Part shown: piece after piece, positions 8,295 through 15,114 of the stretch | How the letters are laid out: the number at the start of each line of letters is the position of its first letter | Numbering within the stretch: the stretch's first letter is position 1 | NCBI GenBank assembly: GCA_947629725.1 | Contig: CANREU010000012.1 | Coordinates: 1-18,551 of the forward strand | Direction: 5' to 3' | Length of the DNA: 18,551 nt | From: an uncultured Clostridia bacterium | Lineage (GTDB): Bacteria > Bacillota > Clostridia > Christensenellales > Borkfalkiaceae | The notes under the pieces: model-generated | The model's database searches: none | The model's input: only the letters and a program-made list of their open reading frames with translations | What the model was told of the DNA's origin: nothing | Made by a program: the position numbers and the translations under genes

Positions 8295-9199
8295 AGAAGC
8301 TCTTCGTCGTCTGCGGACCGACCGCTTCGGGCAAGACGGCGCTTGCCGTCGAGTGCGCAAAGCGGCTCGGAGGCGAGGTCGTCTCCTGCGACGCGTACCT
8401 CATCTATCGCGGGCTCTCCGTCGGGACGGCGAAGCCGACTGCGGAGGAGATGGGAGGCGTGCGCCATCATCTCATCGACGTTGCGGGTCCCGCCGAGAAT
8501 TTTTCGGTGAGCGACTTTGAAAAACTTGCCCTTTCCGCCGTGGACGACATCCTTGCGCGCGGAAAAGTGCCCGTTTTGTGCGGCGGGACGGGGTTTTACA
8601 TGAACGCCGTCCTCTTTGAAAGTTCCTTCGGTGGGGCCCCCGCCTCCGAGACGATCCGCGCAAAATACGCGGAGCTCGCGGAAAAAGAGGGGGCGGAAGC
8701 GGTGCATGCGCGGCTGAAAGCAGTCGACCCCGAGAGCGCCGCCGTTCTGCACCCGAACGACTTGAAGCGGGTCGTCCGCGCCCTCGAGATCTACGAGCAG
8801 ACGGGAAAAAAGAAGTCCGACTTAAACGACGGCGCTCCCCGCTATCCCTTCGAGGCGTTCGCCTTCGACTATCCTCGCGGGGAGCTCTACGCCCGCATCG
8901 ACAGAAGGGTGGATGAGATGATCTCCCACGGGCTTGTAGAGGAAGTGGAGGGGCTTCTCCGTTCGGGCGTGCCTGAAACCGCGCAGAGCATGCAGGCGAT
9001 CGGGTACAAAGAGACGGTCGAATTTTTGAAAAACGGACTTAATTTAAGTACTATGTCAGACATAATAAAGAAAAATACCCGCAATTATGCCAAGAGACAG
9101 CGCACTTTCTTCAAAAAAATGCCCAATCTACATCTCTTGGCGCCGCAGCCCGTTAAGGACGCGGCAAAGGAGGCGATCGCAATTTATGAACGCAGTTAA
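8291..9199 (+). CDS. miaA: tRNA dimethylallyltransferase MiaA
   Basis: 302 residues. It transfers the dimethylallyl group to N6 of A37 in tRNA (i6A), which MiaB then thiomethylates. Seen: P-loop GPTASGKT (9-16); DAYLIYRGLSVGTAKP with the conserved Asp34; GGTGFYMNAVL; HPNDLKRVVRALEIY; and a C-terminal TRNYAKRQRTFF segment. The frame stays open 54 codons upstream inside mutL, but the ATG at 8291 overlaps the mutL stop (ATGA), follows AGAGGAT at 8280-8286 and begins right at the P-loop strand, so I use it. An AT-rich stretch near codons 245-265 holds a promoter-like element for the next gene. No hfq gene follows, although hfq often does in Firmicutes. Confidence 0.97.
   Translation: MKKLFVVCGPTASGKTALAVECAKRLGGEVVSCDAYLIYRGLSVGTAKPTAEEMGGVRHHLIDVAGPAENFSVSDFEKLALSAVDDILARGKVPVLCGGTGFYMNAVLFESSFGGAPASETIRAKYAELAEKEGAEAVHARLKAVDPESAAVLHPNDLKRVVRALEIYEQTGKKKSDLNDGAPRYPFEAFAFDYPRGELYARIDRRVDEMISHGLVEEVEGLLRSGVPETAQSMQAIGYKETVEFLKNGLNLSTMSDIIKKNTRNYAKRQRTFFKKMPNLHLLAPQPVKDAAKEAIAIYERS
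9026..9069 (+). promoter_or_regulatory. Promoter-like element inside miaA, copy 1 of the repeated element
   Basis: TTGAAA at 9026-9031, a 17-nt spacer and TACTAT at 9049-9054. The spacer end holds a dyad, ACTTAA-T-TTAAGT (9037-9049). After the -10 comes a second dyad, TATGTC-A-GACATA. Positions 9046-9069 match 14663-14686 at 21 of 24 bases with the same -35 spacing. The patch is AT-rich in an otherwise GC-rich gene. It would place a transcript start about 125 nt before the PLP-enzyme gene. Promoter activity is inferred. Confidence 0.6.
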
Positions 9200-10412
9200 G
9201 ATAATCTCGGAGGCGGAAAAGGAGCTTGAAAAGGAATTTTGTGCGATCGACGAAGTCGCCCTCTTCAATCAGGAGAAGGTGCTCTCCGCCTTCCGCGAGG
9301 AGCAGATCGCCCTCCGCCACTTCCAGCCCAGCACGGGCTACGGCTATTCGGATGAGGGCAGAGATGCGCTCGGAAGGGTGTATGCGCGCGCCTTTAAGGC
9401 GGAGCGCGCGATCGTCTCGCCCGCCCTCCTTTCGGGGACGCACGCCTTGACCGTCGCCCTCTTCGGCGTCCTCCGCCCCGGGATGCGCATTCTCTTTGCG
9501 ACAGGGGAGCCCTACGACACCATCCGCGGCGTCATTTGGGGGAGGGGGAACGGCTCGCTCGCCGATTTCGGCGTAAATTTCAACCTCGTTTCCCTCACGG
9601 AGGAGGGCAAGATCGACTACGAGAACATCGCGGGAGCCCTCGACGCGTGGGATTTCGACATGGTCTACATCCAGCGCTCGCGCGGGTATGACCTGCGGGA
9701 CGCCTGCACCGTCGCCGAGATCGGAGAGCTCTGCGCCTTCGTCCGCAAAGAGGGCTTCAAGGGGTGCATCTTCGTCGATAATTGCTACGGCGAATTTGTC
9801 GAGACGAAAGAGCCCACCGAGGTCGGGGCGGACCTCATCGTCGGCAGCCTCATCAAGAACCCCGGGGGCGGGCTCGCTCCCACGGGCGGCTACATCGCGG
9901 GCGGGGAAACCTATATTGAAATGTGCGAAAACCGCCTCACCGCGCCCTCCGTCGGCGGGGAGATCGGCTCCTATGCTTACGGCTATCGGGAGTTCTATCA
10001 GGGCTTTTTCCTCGCGCCGCACGTCGTCGCACAGGCTCTTAAAGGGGGACTTCTCATCGGAAAGTGCATGGAAAAACTCGGCTACGAGAACTTTCCCGCC
10101 CTCGGGAAGCCGCTCGCGGACATCACCCGCGCCATCCGTTTCCGCACAAAAGAGGAGCTCGTCGGCTTCATCCAGTCGGTGCAGGACGTCTCTCCCGTCG
10201 ATAGCTTCGTCACCCTCGTCCCGTGGGATATGCCGGGATACGACTGCAAGGTCGTGATGGCTGCAGGGACCTTTGTCGCGGGGGCTTCGATCGAGCTCTC
10301 CGCCGACGCGCCCATCCGCGAGCCCTATGTAGCCTACTTTCAGGGCGGCCTCACCTATGAGCACTGCAAACTCGCCTGTCGTGCGGTTTTGGAGAGATTG
10401 CTTGCAAAATAA
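9186..10412 (+). CDS. Methionine gamma-lyase family / aluminium-resistance-like PLP enzyme (YnbB-like)
   Basis: 408 residues, fold-type I PLP-dependent protein of the family annotated as methionine gamma-lyase-like or aluminium resistance protein (YnbB in Bacillus, which also lies downstream of miaA). Seen: the substrate and phosphate-binding region around SGTHALTVALFG; FVDNCYGEF with Asp198 expected to hold the PLP ring nitrogen; and SLIKNPGGGLAPTGGYIAG with Lys224 as the likely Schiff-base lysine. The physiological substrate of this family is uncertain; a C-S lyase on sulfur amino acids is the usual guess. The ATG at 9186 overlaps the miaA stop by 14 nt and follows AAAGGAGG at 9166-9173. 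The open frame reaches further left to 9087, but that stretch lies in miaA and lacks homology to the family. It may be transcribed both by the operon and by the promoter inside miaA. A terminator follows. Confidence 0.9.
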   Translation: MNAVKIISEAEKELEKEFCAIDEVALFNQEKVLSAFREEQIALRHFQPSTGYGYSDEGRDALGRVYARAFKAERAIVSPALLSGTHALTVALFGVLRPGMRILFATGEPYDTIRGVIWGRGNGSLADFGVNFNLVSLTEEGKIDYENIAGALDAWDFDMVYIQRSRGYDLRDACTVAEIGELCAFVRKEGFKGCIFVDNCYGEFVETKEPTEVGADLIVGSLIKNPGGGLAPTGGYIAGGETYIEMCENRLTAPSVGGEIGSYAYGYREFYQGFFLAPHVVAQALKGGLLIGKCMEKLGYENFPALGKPLADITRAIRFRTKEELVGFIQSVQDVSPVDSFVTLVPWDMPGYDCKVVMAAGTFVAGASIELSADAPIREPYVAYFQGGLTYEHCKLACRAVLERLLAK

Positions 10413-10430
10413 CAGATGATCAATAAAGGA

Positions 10431-10458
10431 AAGAGCGGTTACGCGACCGCTCTTTTTT
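10431..10458 (+). terminator. Intrinsic terminator ending the miaB-mutSL-miaA operon
   Basis: A 9-bp stem (AAGAGCGGT, 10431-10439, with ACCGCTCTT, 10446-10454) closes a 6-nt loop and is followed by a T run. It starts 18 nt after the stop of the PLP-enzyme gene. Confidence 0.92.
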
Positions 10459-10614
10459 GTTATTGGCAGGAAAAGCGGCGCGAAAAGGAACTTTCCGAGA
10501 TACACTCGGCGCCTGCGGAGCCTCGGTATGAGGAGACGCCGCTTCGCCGATGCGCCTCCGCCGCACGGGCGGACGGTTTTCGTGCGATTTTCGGAAAAAT
10601 TTACCGCAAAACCC
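10459..10614. other. Intergenic stretch without a gene
   Basis: Between the terminator and the SPFH-gene promoter I see no supportable gene. The plus frame is open here but has no ribosome binding site and lies upstream of the promoter. One GC hairpin (TCCGCC, 10557-10562, with GGCGGA, 10568-10573, 5-nt loop) precedes a short GGTTTT. It could be a weak terminator or leader structure, but the evidence is thin. Confidence 0.4.
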
Positions 10615-10643
10615 TGGACAAGCGGCGCGGAAGGTTGTATCAT
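10615..10643 (+). promoter_or_regulatory. Sigma-A-type promoter for the SPFH-ABC operon
   Basis: TGGACA at 10615-10620 and TATCAT at 10638-10643 with a 17-nt spacer. Transcription should start near 10650, leaving a leader of about 30 nt that holds the GGAGGG ribosome binding site at 10670-10675. Confidence 0.7.
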
Positions 10644-10679
10644 TGTAATATCAAAATAATATCACTTTCGGAGGGTGTT

Positions 10680-11627
10680 ATGGAAAACAAAAATGTGAGG
10701 CCGCTTTCCGTTGTGGACGAGAAGTCCGCGCATGAAAAGAACGGCTGGCTCATGTTCTTCGTCGTGATCTTTCTCGGGCTCTGCGCGATGGGGGTCATCG
10801 TCACGGGCGCGGTGCTGTCCAACCGCTTTGAGGCGGGGATCCTGCTTATCCCCGTTGGGATCGTTCTGCTCGTATGCGACGTCTTCCTGATTTCCGGCTT
10901 TAAGCTCCTGCAGCCCAACGAGGCGTTCGTCCTCACCCTTTTCGGCAAGTATTACGGGACCATCAAGAAGGACGGCTTTTACTGGGTGAATCCCTTCTGC
11001 GCGGCCGTAAACCCCGCGCGCGTGTCGGCAGGGTTCACGCGCAAGCTCTCGCTCAAAGCGATGACCCTCAACAACGAAAAGCAGAAAGTGAACGACGAAG
11101 AGGGGAACCCCATCGAGATCTCCGTCGTCGTCATCTGGCGCATTACGAACACGGCACGCGCCGTCTTCAACGTCGAAAACTACATGGCGTACCTCTCTAC
11201 GCAGTGCGACGCAGCGATCCGTCAGGTCTCGCGGCAGTACCCTTACGACGTCTCCACGAACGGAGACGAGAAGTCCCTCCGCGGCAGCGCACAGGAGATC
11301 GCGGACGTCCTCCGCGAGGAGCTCCAGAGCCGCACCGAGATGGCGGGGATCGAGATCATCGAGGCGCGCATTTCCCACCTCGCGTATGCGCCCGAGATCG
11401 CGGCGGCGATGCTCCAGCGCCAGCAGGCGGCAGCCATCATCGCGGCGCGGCAGAAGATCGTGGACGGCGCCGTCTCTATGGTACAGATGGCGCTCAACAA
11501 GCTCTCGGACGAGGGCATTGTGGAGCTCGACGACGAGCGCAAGGCGCAGATGGTCTCCAACCTGCTCGTCGTTCTCTGCGGCAACCGCGACGCCCAGCCT
11601 GTCGTAAGCACGGGAAGCATCTACTGA
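10680..11627 (+). CDS. SPFH/Band-7 domain membrane protein
   Basis: 315 residues. Two hydrophobic helices (about 22-45 and 52-72) anchor it in the membrane. An SPFH (stomatin/prohibitin/flotillin) domain covers about 75-240, including LQPNEAFVLTLFGKYYGTI, a beta-rich core with EISVVVIWRI, and a helix rich in Ala and Gln ending LQRQQAAAIIAARQKIV. The tail (260-315) is short and may oligomerise. Such proteins form large membrane-associated assemblies that organise microdomains or control proteases and transporters; no enzymatic activity is expected. The ATG at 10680 is preferred because GGAGGG at 10670-10675 and a promoter lie directly upstream; the open frame reaching back to 10416 crosses a terminator and should not be coding. 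It heads a probable operon with the 293-residue protein and the ABC transporter, so a membrane-organising role for those is possible. Confidence 0.88.
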   Translation: MENKNVRPLSVVDEKSAHEKNGWLMFFVVIFLGLCAMGVIVTGAVLSNRFEAGILLIPVGIVLLVCDVFLISGFKLLQPNEAFVLTLFGKYYGTIKKDGFYWVNPFCAAVNPARVSAGFTRKLSLKAMTLNNEKQKVNDEEGNPIEISVVVIWRITNTARAVFNVENYMAYLSTQCDAAIRQVSRQYPYDVSTNGDEKSLRGSAQEIADVLREELQSRTEMAGIEIIEARISHLAYAPEIAAAMLQRQQAAAIIAARQKIVDGAVSMVQMALNKLSDEGIVELDDERKAQMVSNLLVVLCGNRDAQPVVSTGSIY

Positions 11628-11659
11628 TCGGCCCTTTTTAGGCGGTCGATGGGGGAGAT

Positions 11660-12541
11660 ATGGCAAAAAATCTCTTTGGCTACAACGTGAAATCGGGCGA
11701 GCCCCGCATGCCCCTCGACGGGGAGGAATTCGTTCTTCGCCGCCTCGAAGGTGAGCTCTCTTCCAAATACAACAGTTTGAAAGAGGAAGCGCGCGCGATC
11801 GAAAAAAGCTCCTCCTTTCCACTGTGGGTCACCGTCGTGAAGGCGGTCTTGCTCCTTGCGGGCGTCATCCTGCTTTGCGGCGCGATCCGTGCGCTTTCCG
11901 ATACCGATGTTCCCCTTGCAACGAAGGCGGCAAACGGCCTTTGGTGGATCTTGGGCGCGGGCGTCGCATGTTTTCTCGCGGGCATTGCACTCACGGTCGC
12001 CGAGCGGGTGAAAAAGAAGCGCGCCGAGGGAAGCCCCGCGGCCGGTGAGTTCGGAGAGCGTGCGCGGCTCCTCGCGGAGGACTCCTCCGCCATGCTCCGC
12101 GTGCCCGAGGACGCAACTTGTGCGGACGTCTTCACGTTCCCCTATAAGGTGCGGTTCAACAGAGAAGTCTCCGCCATTGCCACATCCCAATATTTCAATG
12201 TGGAGACGCGCGCCTTCCGCGAGGGAGATATGCTGTGCCTTGCCGACAGTGAGCAGGTCGTCGGCATTCCGCTCGCCAAGATCGAATTTGTCGCCTGCGT
12301 CCGCCGCCGCGTCCTGTTCATGGGGTGGAACAAACAGATCCCCTTCAACAAGGGCAAGATGAAAGAGTATAAGATCAGGGCCAACGACTACGGCGCTCTT
12401 TCCGTAAAGCCCTATTATGCCCTGTTCATCCGCGGAAGCGAGGAGTTCGTGCTGCTCTTTCCCGCCTATGAATGGGAGACATTTTCCTCCCTTCTCGGGA
12501 GCAAGGCGCAGGAGTTAAGGGAAGTCAAAAAAATTTCGTGA
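11660..12541 (+). CDS. Two-TM membrane protein of unknown function
   Basis: 293 residues, family not recognised. Seen: a charged cytoplasmic N-terminus with predicted helix (about 20-50), two TM helices (about 54-77 and 93-114) joined by a short polar loop, a basic stretch VKKKR just after the second helix, then a domain of about 150 residues (140-293) without hydrophobic segments. By the positive-inside rule both large parts are cytoplasmic. The segment around 175-215 (YFNVETRAFREGDMLCLAD, then VVGIPLAKIEFV) looks like alternating strands and faintly like bacterial PH domains, but I would not assign that. The ATG at 11660 follows a G-rich site GGGGGAG at 11651-11657. It lies 32 nt after the SPFH gene and ends 6 nt before the ABC ATPase gene, so it probably works with one or both. 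Confidence 0.8.
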   Translation: MAKNLFGYNVKSGEPRMPLDGEEFVLRRLEGELSSKYNSLKEEARAIEKSSSFPLWVTVVKAVLLLAGVILLCGAIRALSDTDVPLATKAANGLWWILGAGVACFLAGIALTVAERVKKKRAEGSPAAGEFGERARLLAEDSSAMLRVPEDATCADVFTFPYKVRFNREVSAIATSQYFNVETRAFREGDMLCLADSEQVVGIPLAKIEFVACVRRRVLFMGWNKQIPFNKGKMKEYKIRANDYGALSVKPYYALFIRGSEEFVLLFPAYEWETFSSLLGSKAQELREVKKIS

Positions 12542-12547
12542 GGTCTT

Positions 12548-13321
12548 ATGGAAGAGATCGTGCGGGCAGAGGGACTGAAAAAGACCTTCACCCTCTCCAA
12601 AAAACAGCAGAAGATCGAGCGGACGGGGGAGACCCGCCGCGTGGCGGTGAACGGGCTCGCCTTTTCGGCGTACCGCGGGGAGATCTACGGCCTTCTCGGC
12701 CCCAACGGGGCGGGCAAGACGACCACCCTCCGCATGCTCTCCACCCTCATAAAGCCCGACGGGGGAGACGCCTTTCTCTGCGGGCATTCCGTCGTGAAAG
12801 ACCCCGAAAAGGTGCGCGACCGCATCGGTTTTCTCACGAGCGACTTGAAGCTCGAGGGGTTCTTCACGCCCGACTACCTCTTTGATTTCTTCGGCGCGAT
12901 GCACGGCGTCGGCAAAGAGACGCTTGCCCGCCGCAAAAAGGAGCTCTTTTCCCGCTTCGGGATCGACAAATTCGCCGAGGTGCGCGTGAGGGACCTCTCC
13001 ACGGGGATGTTGCAGAAGGTCTCCCTCGTCGTCTCCATCGTGCACGATCCCGAGGTCGTCATCTTCGACGAGCCCACCAACGGGCTCGACGTGCTCACGG
13101 CGAAGGTCGTCACCGACTTTTTGCGGGAACTCAAGGGGATGGGGAAGAGCATTCTCCTCTCCACCCACATCTTTTCCCTCGTGGAAAAACTTTGCGACCG
13201 CGTAGGGATCATCATCGACGGCAGGCTCGCCGCCGAAGGTACGCTTGAAGACATCGCGCAGGGCAACCTCGAGGAGACCTTTTTCCGTATCTACCGCGAA
13301 AGGAAGGGGGAGATCGCATGA
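12548..13321 (+). CDS. ABC transporter ATP-binding protein, NatA-like
   Basis: 257 residues, ATPase subunit of an ABC-2-type exporter. Seen: Walker A GPNGAGKTT (51-59), signature LSTGM (150-154), Walker B VVIFDEPTNGLD (170-181, Asp174 and Glu175) and switch His207 in LLSTHIFS. An insertion KKQQKIERTGETRR (18-31) precedes the first core strand, a feature I associate with NatA-like Na+ or drug exporters in Clostridia. The usual Q-loop glutamine is not seen: the region reads GFLTSDLKLEGFF (about 94-106). The ATG is 6 nt after the preceding stop and the stop overlaps the permease start (ATGA), so the two are translationally coupled. The substrate cannot be read from the sequence; sodium, an antimicrobial peptide or a lipid are all open. 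Confidence 0.92.
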   Translation: MEEIVRAEGLKKTFTLSKKQQKIERTGETRRVAVNGLAFSAYRGEIYGLLGPNGAGKTTTLRMLSTLIKPDGGDAFLCGHSVVKDPEKVRDRIGFLTSDLKLEGFFTPDYLFDFFGAMHGVGKETLARRKKELFSRFGIDKFAEVRVRDLSTGMLQKVSLVVSIVHDPEVVIFDEPTNGLDVLTAKVVTDFLRELKGMGKSILLSTHIFSLVEKLCDRVGIIIDGRLAAEGTLEDIAQGNLEETFFRIYRERKGEIA

Positions 13322-14427
13322 AACTCGCCGCCCTCATGAGGAAAGAATTTCACCGCTTTTTCCACGACCCGAGGCTTGTCGTCACCATGCTGCTCCCGGG
13401 GCTCCTCATCTTTCTCCTATACAGCGTGATGGGGAGCGCGATGAACGGGAAGGACGGGAAGAACTACCGCGTCTACTGCGACGGGACCCCGCCCCTTGTG
13501 ACGGCGCTCGTCGAGGAGCTCGCAAAGAAGAGCGACGACACCGTCGAATGGCTTCCCCTCGAGGACGAGGAGGCGGCGCGGGCGGAAGTGAAGGCAAAGA
13601 AGGCGGCTGCAGTCTTAAAATTCGGCGAGGGGTTCGACCCCTTGACGGAGGGCGGAAACGTCGAGATCGTCTACGACCCCGCGAGCGAGGACAGCCTCAA
13701 CTTCTATTCGCTCGTCACAGCCTCTCTGAACGAGCTCGGAAGGCGTTTCCAAGTCGACGAAGTACTGCTCTCGGCCGCGGACGCGATGGGAAGGAGCGTG
13801 ATGCAGAGCGTTCTGCCCCTCATCGTCGTGTGCTTCATCTTTTCGGCGTGCATGTCCGTCACCCTCGAATCGGTGGCGGGGGAGAAGGAGCGGGGGACGC
13901 TCTCGACCGTCCTTGTCACCTCCGTCAAGCGCTCGCACATTGCGCTCGGAAAGATCGTGCCTCTCTCCTGCATCTCCATGCTCGGCGCCCTCTCGAGCTT
14001 CCTCGGAACGGCGCTCTCCATGCCCAAACTCATGGGGGTGTCCCTCGGATTTTTGGGCGGGTACAGCGCGTGGAGCTACGTGCTCTTGTGCCTTCTCATC
14101 TTGAGCGCGGTGCCCCTCGTCGTCTCGCTCATCGCCCTCGTCTCCACCCTTTCCCGCTCGGTGAAGGAGGCGTCCGCCTATACGAGCGTCGTCATGATCC
14201 TCGTCATGGTCGTCTCTCTCGTCTCCGCCTTCGTGCCCGTGATGGGGGATTGGTCGGTCGCGCTCCCCGTCCTCAACGCGACGGTGCAGATGCAGGCCCT
14301 TCTCGGGGGCGCACTGCCCGTGTGGCAGTCTCTCGTCTCGGTGGGGGCGAACCTCTTTTATACCGCCGTGCTCGTGTTTGTCATCACGAAACTCTTCTCG
14401 AGCGAGCGGGTGATGTTCGGAAAATAA
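13318..14427 (+). CDS. ABC-2 type permease, NatB-like
   Basis: 369 residues, membrane partner of the ATPase encoded just upstream (4-nt overlap). Topology seen: one N-terminal TM helix (about 20-40), an extracytoplasmic domain of about 120 residues (42-160), then five or so TM helices (about 165-360). This is the ABC2_membrane_3 layout. The conserved cytoplasmic loop ESVAGEKERGTLSTVLVTSVKR (around 184-205), which contacts the ATPase, is present. One ATPase and one permease gene suggest a complex of two of each. It is followed after 21 nt by the Arc-type regulator gene in the same direction with no terminator between them. Export direction and substrate are inferred only from the family. Confidence 0.9.
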   Translation: MKLAALMRKEFHRFFHDPRLVVTMLLPGLLIFLLYSVMGSAMNGKDGKNYRVYCDGTPPLVTALVEELAKKSDDTVEWLPLEDEEAARAEVKAKKAAAVLKFGEGFDPLTEGGNVEIVYDPASEDSLNFYSLVTASLNELGRRFQVDEVLLSAADAMGRSVMQSVLPLIVVCFIFSACMSVTLESVAGEKERGTLSTVLVTSVKRSHIALGKIVPLSCISMLGALSSFLGTALSMPKLMGVSLGFLGGYSAWSYVLLCLLILSAVPLVVSLIALVSTLSRSVKEASAYTSVVMILVMVVSLVSAFVPVMGDWSVALPVLNATVQMQALLGGALPVWQSLVSVGANLFYTAVLVFVITKLFSSERVMFGK

Positions 14428-14448
14428 GAAACCCGCAAGGGGAGAAAC

Positions 14449-14646
14449 ATGAAAGAAACGGAAAACAACAAAAAACAGGTGCCGCTTCGGCTCTCTCCCG
14501 CGCTCTACGCGGAGATCTCGCGCTGGGCGGAGGAGGATTTCCGCTCGATCAACGGGCAGATCGAATACCTTCTCACCGACTGCGTTCGGCGGCGACGAGG
14601 GGGCAAAAGCCTCAAAAGCCCGCCCGCAGGGCAAGGAAAACCTTGA
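14449..14646 (+). CDS. Small Arc/ribbon-helix-helix DNA-binding protein
   Basis: 65 residues. A basic N-terminus is followed by a strand VPLRLS (about 11-16) and two helices (about 17-30 and 33-50) with the typical turn EEDFRSINGQIEYLL, matching the Arc family of the ribbon-helix-helix superfamily. Such proteins dimerise and insert the paired strand into the major groove. The tail after residue 50 is basic and Gly/Pro rich and probably disordered. AAGGGGAG lies about 5 nt before the ATG. The -35 of the next gene's promoter overlaps its stop codon. It may regulate its own operon, the ABC genes or the 114-residue gene. No toxin partner is seen, so it does not look like a toxin-antitoxin pair. 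Confidence 0.85.
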   Translation: MKETENNKKQVPLRLSPALYAEISRWAEEDFRSINGQIEYLLTDCVRRRRGGKSLKSPPAGQGKP

Positions 14647-14686
14647 TTTTTGCAAATTTGCGAAGTACTATGCGTGACATAATAAA
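14643..14686 (+). promoter_or_regulatory. Promoter of the 114-residue gene, copy 2 of the repeated element
   Basis: TTGATT at 14643-14648, a 17-nt spacer and TACTAT at 14666-14671. The spacer contains a perfect 10-bp palindrome GCAAATTTGC (14652-14661). Bases 14663-14686 match copy 1 inside miaA at 21 of 24 positions. The -35 overlaps the stop of the RHH gene. The transcript would start near 14678, about 30 nt before the ATG. Confidence 0.7.
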
Positions 14687-14709
14687 AGAGAATTAAGGAG
14701 AAGATCCAA

Positions 14710-15054
14710 ATGGGACAGACTACTCTCATCGCCCTTACCGTAACGTTCGGCGTATTGCTTTTGATGTTTTTGGGTTTTGAAGTCTGGTGGCTCTTGCGCT
14801 ACCGCCGCACCTATCTCTTCCGTGTGGGAGGGCACGATCTCGTCGTGCAGATCACGGCGCAGTCGGTCGCTCTCTTTATGGACGGGCTCATACAGGATGA
14901 ATTTGCCGCGCGCAATATGCGGATCGTCACCCTCCGCACGAGCGTCGATGGCGGGGAATTCCGCGCCCGCGTCGAGAGCCGCGGGCTAAAGCCTTCCGTC
15001 ACCGCGACCTACCTCGGAAAGGCGGTCGAGTGCATAGGGGAGACCAAGCGATAA
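14710..15054 (+). CDS. Small single-TM protein of unknown function
   Basis: 114 residues, family not recognised. An uncleaved N-terminal TM helix (about 5-29) is followed by Arg-rich RYRRTY, which places the rest in the cytoplasm. Residues 34-107 look beta-rich: alternating short strands (YLFRVGGHDLVVQI, SVALFMDGLI, RIVTLRTSVDGGEFRARVES and SVTATYLGKAVECI) suggest a small sandwich or barrel. AAGGAGAAG at 14695-14703 precedes the ATG by about 6 nt and a good promoter lies upstream, so it is a real gene that can be expressed apart from the ABC operon. The terminator at 15071 follows. I cannot suggest a function beyond membrane-anchored binding domain. Confidence 0.8.
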   Translation: MGQTTLIALTVTFGVLLLMFLGFEVWWLLRYRRTYLFRVGGHDLVVQITAQSVALFMDGLIQDEFAARNMRIVTLRTSVDGGEFRARVESRGLKPSVTATYLGKAVECIGETKR

Positions 15055-15070
15055 ACAAGCGGTGAAATAG

Positions 15071-15109
15071 AAGAGCGCCCCGCGCAAGGCATGCGCGGGG
15101 CGCTCTTTT
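15071..15109. terminator. Shared hairpin terminator between convergent gene blocks
   Basis: A 15-bp perfect stem (15071-15085 with 15093-15107) and a 7-nt loop, very GC-rich, followed on the plus strand by TTTT. It lies 17 nt after the 114-residue gene and 6 nt beyond the potD stop on the other strand. On the minus strand the tail after the stem is only CTATTTC, so it should work best for the plus-strand block and less well for pot transcription. Confidence 0.9.
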
Positions 15110-15114
15110 GTAGT

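Noticed and set aside
6444..8360. 638-codon antisense open frame opposite mutL
   Set aside because: It is a shadow of GC-rich third positions in mutL. It crosses the mutL-miaA junction and has no domain.
8391..8415. MiaA motif DAYLIY instead of the DS-x-Q form of many bacteria
   Set aside because: E. coli MiaA has DSALIY at this place, so LIY is a normal variant; only the Ser to Ala change remains and it is minor.
10416..10679. Open frame extending the SPFH gene 88 codons upstream
   Set aside because: It begins before the intrinsic terminator hairpin and upstream of the promoter at 10615-10643. The GGAGGG site and the SPFH-like N-terminus place the start at 10680.
14449..14646. RHH protein as antitoxin of a toxin-antitoxin pair
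   Set aside because: Neither neighbour looks like a toxin: upstream is an ABC permease, downstream a separately promoted membrane protein.
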